Shown here: piece after piece, positions 1 to 4,863 of the stretch | Numbering within the stretch: the stretch's first letter is position 1 | Layout of the letters: every line of letters begins with the position of its first letter | Assembly (NCBI GenBank): GCA_958346135.1 | Contig: CATVQN010000112.1 | Span: forward strand, 1 to 5,036 | Length of the DNA stretch: 5,036 nucleotides | DNA from: an uncultured Eubacteriales bacterium | Lineage (GTDB): Bacteria; Bacillota; Clostridia; Monoglobales; Monoglobaceae | Direction: 5' to 3' | Notes under the pieces: model-generated | Databases searched by the model: none | What the model saw: the letters and a program-made list of their open reading frames with translations, nothing else | What the model was told of the DNA's origin: nothing | Translations under genes and position numbers: made by a program

Positions 1-260
1 ATAATGGCGTTGGAATTGGCAAACATCGGCAGGTTCGTCAAAAGCATACCAAAGGCGATAGGAAGGAGCAACAGCGGCTCGAATTTTTTTATAATAGCTA
101 AATACAACAGGAAACAAGCAATCGCAATCATTAAAGGGGTGCCGATAATGGCAATCACGCCATCAAAACCGGAGGCTCCGGCTGCCAGCGCATCTTTTGC
201 ATTGGTAATCATTGCGGCTATACCCGTGTTGCCTAAAAAGTCCAGAATACTCTGTAACAC
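1..260 (-). CDS. mmdB: Na+-translocating decarboxylase beta subunit, MmdB/OadB/GcdB family (partial, N-terminus only)
   Basis: This is the membrane subunit that decarboxylates carboxybiotin and couples CO2 release to Na+ export. Only the first 86 codons lie in the window; family members are roughly 370-430 residues, so about four fifths is missing past the left edge. The start is GTG at 260-258: the frame has an in-frame TGA at 275-273 just upstream, no ATG between, and a ribosome binding site AAAGGGTGAT (273-264). Translation gives LQSILDFLGNTG at the N-terminus, a hydrophobic segment at about residues 34-57, then KKFEPLLLLPIAFGMLLTN at 58-76, a hallmark of the OadB/MmdB/GcdB family. It lies 41 bp after the biotin carrier gene, the expected partner. 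The visible part cannot separate methylmalonyl-CoA, glutaconyl-CoA and oxaloacetate versions; the symbol follows the alpha subunit of the same cluster. Confidence 0.9.
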   Translation of the reverse strand, partial: MLQSILDFLGNTGIAAMITNAKDALAAGASGFDGVIAIIGTPLMIAIACFLLYLAIIKKFEPLLLLPIAFGMLLTNLPMFANSNAI

Positions 261-284
261 AATATCACCCTTTCATAAAATCTA

Positions 285-308
285 GGGCTAAATCCGCAGG
301 ATTAGCCC
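285..308 (-). promoter_or_regulatory. Intercistronic stem-loop between mmdC and mmdB
   Basis: On the minus strand GGGCTAATCC pairs with GGATTTAGCCC around a TGC loop: ten base pairs with one bulged U. The stem contains the mmdC stop codon (304-302) and ends 24 bases before the mmdB start. Only a short U-run (280-277) follows, after TAGA, so it would be at best a weak terminator. It could be a partial terminator, an mRNA-stabilising 3' end or a processing site that sets the ratio of soluble to membrane subunits. The structure is seen in the sequence; the role is inference. Confidence 0.5.
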
Positions 309-679
309 AGGGACACCAGAACATCGCCGGTGCTTACAGAGCTGCCGGCAGAAGCACTGACAGCCACAACCTTGCCGGCCTGGGGCGCCATAATTTCATT
401 TTCCATTTTCATAGCCTCCAGCACACATAGAACATCACCGGCGTTGACGGTATCGCCAACCTTTACCTTGACGGACACAATGTTGCCGGGCATAGGAGCG
501 GTGACATTGGTTGCTCCGGCAGGGGGAGCAGCGGCAGGAGCCGGTGCAGCCTTGGGTGCGGGAGCGGCAGCCGGAGCTGCTTTGGGTGTCGAAACGGGAG
601 CAGCGGACGGAGCGCCGCCAACCTCTTCGACTTCTACTTCATAAGAATTGCCATTTACATTGATTATAAACTTTCTCAT
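302..679 (-). CDS. mmdC: Biotin carboxyl carrier subunit of the Na+-translocating decarboxylase
   Basis: A 125-residue biotin carrier protein that shuttles the carboxyl group from the alpha subunit's active site to the membrane beta subunit. Residues 1-20 form a short N-terminal segment (MRKFIINVNG) common to these carriers. Residues 22-56 are a flexible Ala/Pro/Lys linker with an internally repeated PKAAPA unit. Residues 58-125 are the biotinyl/lipoyl domain, with the biotinylation motif EAMKMEN at 88-94; Lys91 is the expected biotinylated residue. Gly-rich hairpins such as PMPGNI (62-67) also fit the fold. The start ATG has a strong AAGGAGG at 7 nt spacing, and that site overlaps the stop codon of the preceding mmdD; the gap is 12 bp, implying coupled translation. 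Length is normal. The same fold is used in glutaconyl-CoA and oxaloacetate decarboxylases, so the symbol relies on the cluster's alpha subunit. Confidence 0.93.
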   Translation of the reverse strand: MRKFIINVNGNSYEVEVEEVGGAPSAAPVSTPKAAPAAAPAPKAAPAPAAAPPAGATNVTAPMPGNIVSVKVKVGDTVNAGDVLCVLEAMKMENEIMAPQAGKVVAVSASAGSSVSTGDVLVSLG

Positions 680-691
680 GGTGATTCCTCC

Positions 692-1054
692 TTAAAATCT
701 TGCGTCGATGACATCTCTCCGTCCGGCTTTGTTCCAGGCGGGGGATGCATCGTCTATTCTTCGATAAGACTTAATATTTAAATGATAGGTCGAGGTGTTC
801 ATGCTGGCGGCAACCGCAGCAGTCAGAACTGCAATCAGTTCCGCTTCATTTATGCTCTGTACAGGCTGTGCGGTCGGCGCAGGAGATGCTGCAGCAGGTG
901 CTGCGGACTGCGGTTTTTGCTTGGATTCCGGTTTGTAAAAGATAACCTTCATCAGCATCATGACCAACATCAAAATAATGAGGACAGAAAAAACAATGAT
1001 TAAGCCGACAGCAGCAACCTCTGCACCTTGACCTAAAGCTTCCAATAGTGTCAT
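692..1054 (-). CDS. mmdD: OadG/MmdD-family small membrane subunit of the Na+-translocating decarboxylase
   Basis: A 120-residue single-span membrane protein that in this family holds the complex together by anchoring the alpha subunit to the membrane beta subunit. It has a short N-terminus, one hydrophobic helix at about residues 12-40 (VGLIIVFSVLIILMLVMMLM), an Ala/Pro/Gln-rich linker at 47-66, and a small C-terminal domain. The last stretch, SPAWNKAGRRDVID at 104-117, resembles the conserved tail of Firmicute MmdD proteins as I recall them. No His-rich or Cys-rich metal-binding tail like that of some oxaloacetate decarboxylase gamma subunits is present. The ATG follows AAAGGAGA at about 7 nt and lies 21 bp after mmdA, in the A-D-C-B order. 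The family is fast evolving, so assignment rests on topology, size and position as much as on sequence. Confidence 0.87.
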   Translation of the reverse strand: MTLLEALGQGAEVAAVGLIIVFSVLIILMLVMMLMKVIFYKPESKQKPQSAAPAAASPAPTAQPVQSINEAELIAVLTAAVAASMNTSTYHLNIKSYRRIDDASPAWNKAGRRDVIDARF

Positions 1055-1075
1055 ATGAATTCTCCTTTCCCCGGC

Positions 1076-2617
1076 TTACAGCGGAATGTTTCCGTGCTTT
1101 TTGCTGGGACGGGTCTCGCGCTTGCTCATCAGCATTTCTAAAGCGCTGATTAAGCGAGGACGAGTGGAATCCGGTTCGATGATGTCGTCTACATAACCTC
1201 TGGCAGCTGCCACATAGGGGTTTGCAAATTTTTCAACATATTCATCGATCTTTTCCTGACGGGCAGAAATCGGATCGGCCGCATTGGCAATATCGTTGCG
1301 GAAAATAATGTTTGCCGCACCGGAGGGGCCCATGACTGCAATCTCTGCCGTAGGCCAAGCCAGAACCATATCTGAGCCCAGGTGCTTGCTGTTCATGGCA
1401 ATATAGGCACCGCCGTACGCCTTTCTCAAGATTACGTTGATCTTTGGAACTGTCGCCTCGGAAAACGCATAGAGCAGTTTTGCACCGTGACGGATAATGC
1501 CCTCGTGTTCCTGCTCAACACCGGGAAGATAACCCGGAACATCGGTAAAGGTGATGATCGGAATGTTAAAGCTGTCACAGAACCGAACAAAACGTGCACC
1601 CTTATCCGAGGAATTGCAGTCTAAAGAGCCCGCCATTACTTTGGGCTGGTTTGCCAGGATGCCAACGGTTGCGCCGTTCATTCTGGCAAAGCCGGTAACC
1701 AGATTCTTGGCAAAGCTTTCAGACATCTCCATAAATTCACCGTTGTCCACTACCTCGGTAATGACGTCACGGACGTCATAGGACTTGTTGCCGTCCTCCG
1801 GAACCAGGGAGGAGAGTTTTTCGGAAAGCCGGTTTAAATCGTCATCACAGTCATAAGCGGGTGCCATCTCCAGATTGTTAGCAGGAAGCATGGCAAGCAA
1901 CGCTTTTACCTGTGCGAAGCATTCTTCCTCATTAGGGCACGCCATAGCGGCAACGCCGCTTTTTGTGGCGTGAGTCTGGGCACCGCCCAGTTCTTCAAAG
2001 GTGACATCCTCGCCGGTTACGGATTTTACAACCGAGGGACCGGTGATGAACATTTGACTGGTTTTGTCAACCATGAAAATGAAGTCACAGATGGCGGGAG
2101 AATATACCGCACCGCCGGCACAGGGACCTAAGATCATAGAGATCTGGGGAACCACACCGGATGCCATAGTGTTGCGGTAAAAGATATCGCCAAAGCCCTT
2201 TAAGGCGTCAATGCCTTCTTGAATCCGGGCACCGCCGGAATCGTTGATGCCAACAATCGGTGCGCCCATCTTCATAGCCATATCCATGACCTTACAGATT
2301 TTTGCAGCGTGCATTTCGCCGAGAGAACCCCCGATTACGGTGAAGTCCTGCGCATAGGCGTAAACCAAACGCCCTTCTACAGTACCGTAGCCGGTTACAA
2401 CGCCTTCGCCGGGAGCTTTGGTATTCGGCATATCGAACTCTGTGCATCTGTGGGTCACAAAAGCATCGATTTCCACAAAGCTTCCCTCGTCGAAGAGCAT
2501 AGCAAGACGTTCTCTAGCTGTCTTTTTGCCGTTGCTGTGCTGCTTCTTGATTTTGTCAGCGCCGCCGCCCTGCTCAATGGCAGAGCGCCGTTGCTGCAAG
2601 TCGTCCAACTTACTCAT
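1076..2617 (-). CDS. mmdA: Carboxyltransferase alpha subunit, methylmalonyl-CoA decarboxylase type (MmdA/PccB family)
   Basis: A 513-residue biotin-dependent carboxyltransferase, the usual length for MmdA/PccB. It would move the carboxyl group of an acyl-CoA, probably (S)-methylmalonyl-CoA to give propionyl-CoA, onto carrier biotin in the cytoplasm. Two crotonase-like halves are visible. The N-terminal half has NDSGGARIQEG (125-135), GPCAGGAVYSP (164-174) and FITGP (190-194), building the CoA site and first oxyanion hole. The C-terminal half has DVPGYLPG (359-366), KAYGGAYIAM (399-408) and AEIAVMGPSGAANIIF (424-439), the biotin side and second oxyanion hole. The ATG follows AAGGAGG with 8 nt spacing. 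Genes for the membrane subunits and carrier follow directly and no biotin carboxylase is seen, which favours a decarboxylase pump over a propionyl-CoA carboxylase. It is too short and the wrong type for glutaconyl-CoA decarboxylase alpha. Malonyl-CoA or another acyl-CoA remains possible. It begins 32 bp after rluB, with no promoter seen between. Confidence 0.93.
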   Translation of the reverse strand: MSKLDDLQQRRSAIEQGGGADKIKKQHSNGKKTARERLAMLFDEGSFVEIDAFVTHRCTEFDMPNTKAPGEGVVTGYGTVEGRLVYAYAQDFTVIGGSLGEMHAAKICKVMDMAMKMGAPIVGINDSGGARIQEGIDALKGFGDIFYRNTMASGVVPQISMILGPCAGGAVYSPAICDFIFMVDKTSQMFITGPSVVKSVTGEDVTFEELGGAQTHATKSGVAAMACPNEEECFAQVKALLAMLPANNLEMAPAYDCDDDLNRLSEKLSSLVPEDGNKSYDVRDVITEVVDNGEFMEMSESFAKNLVTGFARMNGATVGILANQPKVMAGSLDCNSSDKGARFVRFCDSFNIPIITFTDVPGYLPGVEQEHEGIIRHGAKLLYAFSEATVPKINVILRKAYGGAYIAMNSKHLGSDMVLAWPTAEIAVMGPSGAANIIFRNDIANAADPISARQEKIDEYVEKFANPYVAAARGYVDDIIEPDSTRPRLISALEMLMSKRETRPSKKHGNIPL

Positions 2618-2649
2618 TTAAGTTGCCTCCTTAATATGTGATTTTAATT

Positions 2650-3426
2650 CTATTCACTGGTTTTATGACCGCCGTATCTCCGGCGGCGGTTTGCGGCTGA
2701 GGATTTTTTGTTAGTGCCTATTTTTTTCAGCATATTGACCTCGGCCTCTGTTAGCTTCCGCCAGCGTCCCAGCGGAACATGCCCCAAATTTAATCCGGCC
2801 TCGCGGGTGCGGCGAAGCCGTTTGACAATACAGCCGACGGATTCAAACATCCGGCGTACCTGGCGGTTTTTCCCCTCATGAATGGTAATTTCAAGCCGAG
2901 TACCGTATTGGGTCGCACCGATGACCTCTACCTTGGCAGGACTGGTTTTTACCCCGTCCAGGTAGACCCCGCTGCGCAGCTGAATCAGAGTATTCATAGA
3001 AATGTTTCCGGTGACTTCGGCAACATAGGTTTTTTCCACCTGATTTTTGGGATGGGTAATACGATAGGTCAGATCGCCGTCGTTGGTCATCAGCAAAAGA
3101 CCCTCAGTGTCATAGTCCAGACGGCCTACCGGATAAATCCGAACCGGAATGTCCTCCACCAGCTCCATGACGGTGTTTCTGCCCTTGTCATCCGAGACAG
3201 TGGTGACATAACCCACCGGCTTGTTCAGCATAATATAGACCATTTTCTTTTCGGGACGGACAAGCTGACCGTCAAATGTAACCCGGTCTTTTTCCTCATC
3301 GATTTGGACGCCCATCTCGGTGACGACCGTGCCGTTTACCTGAACACGTCCCTGACGGATCAGAGCTTCGGCACCCCGGCGAGATGCCACGCCGCAGCCG
3401 GCCAGATATTTTTGTAACCGCATCAC
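2650..3426 (-). CDS. rluB: 23S rRNA pseudouridine synthase, RsuA/RluB family
   Basis: A 258-residue enzyme that isomerises a specific uridine of ribosomal RNA to pseudouridine; RluB acts on 23S U2605 (E. coli numbering), though the exact target here is inferred. Residues 2-60 form an S4 RNA-binding domain (RLQKYLAGCGVASRRGAE at 3-20). The catalytic domain follows: LNKPVGYVTT (67-76), motif GRLDYDTEGLLL (101-112) with catalytic Asp104, EGKNRQVRRM (184-193) and a final LGRWRKL (219-225). Residues 238-258 are a basic tail (RRRR at 247-250) that may bind RNA. The start is taken as GTG at 3426-3424, immediately followed by ATG; AAGGGGG (3443-3437) is 10 nt from the GTG and 13 from the ATG, so either is possible and the difference is one residue. 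It is preceded by its own promoter and followed after 32 bp by mmdA, so it may lead that transcript. Confidence 0.94.
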   Translation of the reverse strand: MMRLQKYLAGCGVASRRGAEALIRQGRVQVNGTVVTEMGVQIDEEKDRVTFDGQLVRPEKKMVYIMLNKPVGYVTTVSDDKGRNTVMELVEDIPVRIYPVGRLDYDTEGLLLMTNDGDLTYRITHPKNQVEKTYVAEVTGNISMNTLIQLRSGVYLDGVKTSPAKVEVIGATQYGTRLEITIHEGKNRQVRRMFESVGCIVKRLRRTREAGLNLGHVPLGRWRKLTEAEVNMLKKIGTNKKSSAANRRRRYGGHKTSE

Positions 3427-3436
3427 GGTGCATCAG

Positions 3437-3443
3437 CCCCCTT
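3437..3443 (-). promoter_or_regulatory. rluB ribosome binding site
   Basis: AAGGGGG on the minus strand is the only good Shine-Dalgarno match upstream of rluB. Its spacing (10 nt to GTG, 13 nt to the next ATG) favours the GTG start. Another ATG at 3433-3431 lies between, but is out of frame with rluB. The site directly abuts an 8-bp inverted repeat (3444-3466). Confidence 0.6.
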
Positions 3444-3466
3444 AATGAAAAAGTGGTATTTTCATT
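3444..3466 (-). repeat. 8-bp inverted repeat in the rluB leader
   Basis: AATGAAAA and TTTTCATT are separated by 7 bases, a perfect inverted repeat lying directly upstream of the rluB ribosome binding site and downstream of the predicted transcription start. It is AT-rich, so an RNA hairpin would be weak; it could instead be a small operator for a DNA-binding repressor. No function can be assigned. Confidence 0.45.
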
Positions 3467-3503
3467 GCTTGTAAATACAGACATTTTCCATGATTTGTCG
3501 AAC

Positions 3504-3536
3504 AAAAAAGCCATATGGCATTTTACGCCATATGGC
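3504..3536 (-). terminator. Rho-independent terminator of the carboxypeptidase gene
   Basis: On the minus strand GCCATATGGC, a 7-nt loop GTAAAAT, and a second GCCATATGGC form a perfect 10-bp stem, followed directly by six T. This is a textbook intrinsic terminator for transcripts coming from the carboxypeptidase gene, whose stop codon is 127 nt upstream. There is no T-run on the other side, so it works only in the minus direction. Each arm is itself a palindrome, so as DNA it is also a tandem pair of identical operator-like sites, overlapping the likely start point of the rluB promoter. Confidence 0.82.
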
Positions 3537-3539
3537 ACT

Positions 3540-3568
3540 ATTATATCCTAAATTTGCAAGGAATGCAA
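3540..3568 (-). promoter_or_regulatory. Sigma-A-type promoter for rluB and probably the mmd genes
   Basis: The minus strand carries TTGCAT (3568-3563), a 17-bp spacer and a perfect TATAAT (3545-3540). The -10 and spacing are ideal and the -35 keeps the TTG. Transcription would start near 3533, inside the left arm of the adjacent terminator hairpin, leaving a leader of about 107 nt before rluB. No other promoter of this quality is visible before rluB or in the 32 bp between rluB and mmdA, so this may drive all five downstream genes. Confidence 0.65.
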
Positions 3569-3663
3569 CAGAAATTTCAAAGATACATCACCAGTCCCGA
3601 GCCCTGTGGAAACGGAGAAATTTGTGCAGTTTGTATAATGCGTCTCTTGTGGTATGGAAAAGG

Positions 3664-4809
3664 CTATCCCTTAAGATGCGGAAGCCACTTTCCTAAAAAG
3701 TTTGTAATTTTGTGCAAAAGATTGTCTTGGTCGTTAAAGATGGTGGTGCGCTGTGCACTGCCTGCCGTAATGGCTGGCAGCGTTGTCAGGGTATTTTCTC
3801 CAAGCGAAACGGTAACGGTTCCGCATTGTGCAGCGTCAGCTACCGGGGCGCTGAGCGGCGGGGAAAGCGTAAGTGAAACAGTGTATTGTTCCGACTCGGT
3901 CAGAGGATAGGAAAAGTCAGCGGCAGCGGTGACCGGGAGGGACGATGTTTCGGAGTTCTCTACGGCAATGGTATCTAAGGGCGTTCCGCAGCGAAGAATG
4001 GGGCAGAGCCGATAACGTTGAAACAGGTCATCATATAAATTCATGTGATCGTTCCAGTCATCCGGGGCGTTGAGAGTGACGCAGATTAAAGTCATGCCGC
4101 TTCGTTCTGCGGCAGAGACCAGACAGCGGCCGGCAGCTTTAGTAAATCCAGTCTTTACACCGATACAACCCTCGTACATCCGCAGCAATCTGTTGTGATT
4201 GCTCAGAGTACGGGGATAGGCTTTACCCTCACCGGAAACGGTGTAGGTTTTTGAGGATACGATTTCAGAAAAGGCCGGGTTTTGCAGTCCGTATGCCGTG
4301 ATAACTGCCATATCCCGGGCGGTGGAATAATGGGCATCGTCCGGAAGCCCGTTTGGATTGGCAAAATGGGTATCGCCGGCACCCAGTTCCTGCGCCTTTT
4401 GGTTCATCAGGGATACAAATGTCTCGATTCCGCCAAAGTGCTCAGCAATAGCCACGGCGGCATCATTGCCGGAGGATAGCATCAGGCCGTAGAGAAGTTC
4501 CTGCAGAGTCATGGTTTCGCCGGTTTCCAGATACATACTGGAACCCTCCACGCCGGCGGCGGAGGCAGAAATTTGGATTTGCGTATCCGGATCGCCTTGC
4601 TCTAAGGCAACGATAGCGGTCATAATTTTGGTGGTGCTGGCAATGGGAAGCCGGGTATCGGCGTTTTTCTGATAGAGAACCCGTCCGGAGCTTTTCTCTA
4701 TAACGAAAGAGGCCTGGGCGGAAACACCGGGTTCCGCCAAGACCTGTCCGGGAAGCAGTGTGAGGCAAAACAGGAGAATTGCCCATAGAAAAGATACTTT
4801 TTGCGCCAT
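3664..4809 (-). CDS. Serine-type D-Ala-D-Ala carboxypeptidase (penicillin-binding protein, peptidase S11, DacB/DacF-like)
   Basis: A 381-residue exported low-molecular-weight penicillin-binding protein that trims the terminal D-Ala from peptidoglycan stem peptides outside the membrane. Residues 1-25 are a signal peptide (hydrophobic core WAILLFCLTLLP, cleavage likely after VLA). The S11 catalytic domain spans about 28-265 with all three penicillin-binding motifs: STTK (58-61, nucleophile Ser58 and Lys61), SGN (113-115) and KTG (219-221). Residues about 275-357 fit the beta-rich PBP5 C-terminal domain, and the last 19 residues (LLHKITNFLGKWLPHLKG) look like the amphipathic membrane-anchoring helix of PBP5/DacF. 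Length is typical. The ATG follows AAGGTGGA at close spacing. Sequence alone does not separate a housekeeping DacA from sporulation DacB or DacF; the neighbouring rluB recalls the dacB region of Bacillus, and a sporulation-like promoter lies upstream. A terminator follows, so it is probably a single-gene unit. Confidence 0.94.
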   Translation of the reverse strand: MAQKVSFLWAILLFCLTLLPGQVLAEPGVSAQASFVIEKSSGRVLYQKNADTRLPIASTTKIMTAIVALEQGDPDTQIQISASAAGVEGSSMYLETGETMTLQELLYGLMLSSGNDAAVAIAEHFGGIETFVSLMNQKAQELGAGDTHFANPNGLPDDAHYSTARDMAVITAYGLQNPAFSEIVSSKTYTVSGEGKAYPRTLSNHNRLLRMYEGCIGVKTGFTKAAGRCLVSAAERSGMTLICVTLNAPDDWNDHMNLYDDLFQRYRLCPILRCGTPLDTIAVENSETSSLPVTAAADFSYPLTESEQYTVSLTLSPPLSAPVADAAQCGTVTVSLGENTLTTLPAITAGSAQRTTIFNDQDNLLHKITNFLGKWLPHLKG

Positions 4810-4831
4810 AATTCCACCTTCCTTTTCTCTT

Positions 4832-4863
4832 TAGTATATGCCCCGCCAGGTGAGAAAATTCAA
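4832..4863 (-). promoter_or_regulatory. Candidate promoter of the D,D-carboxypeptidase gene
   Basis: The minus strand holds TTGAAT (4863-4858) and TATACTA (4838-4832), about 22 bp before the ATG. Read as sigma-A, the -10 TATACT is good but the spacer of 19 bp is long. Read as a forespore promoter, GAATT, 18 bp and TATACTA is close to the sigma-G pattern of Bacillus (GHATR, 18 bp, CATNHTA), with one mismatch in each half. The start point would fall near 4825, giving a very short leader. Which sigma factor is used cannot be told from sequence alone. Confidence 0.45.

Noticed and set aside
509..613. GC-rich repetitive DNA within mmdC
   Set aside because: It simply encodes the Ala/Pro/Lys linker normal for biotin carrier subunits; not an independent repeat element.
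2219..2641. A 140-codon plus-strand frame over the start of mmdA
   Set aside because: It is antisense to the conserved N-terminal half of the carboxyltransferase and has no recognisable motifs.
2640..2650. TAGAAT on the minus strand as the -10 of a separate mmdA promoter
   Set aside because: There is no -35-like sequence 16-18 bp upstream, and the extended -10 TG is one base out of place.
2878..3417. A 179-codon open frame on the plus strand
   Set aside because: It lies wholly antisense to rluB, which has clear S4 and catalytic motifs; the translation shows no recognisable family, so it is a shadow.
3634..3639. TATAAT on the plus strand in the intergenic region
   Set aside because: No -35 at suitable spacing and no plus-strand gene downstream.
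3515..3910. A 131-codon plus-strand frame running from the intergenic region into the carboxypeptidase gene
   Set aside because: Its start lies within the terminator stem, it has no convincing ribosome binding site, and most of it is antisense to the C-terminal domain of a well-supported gene.
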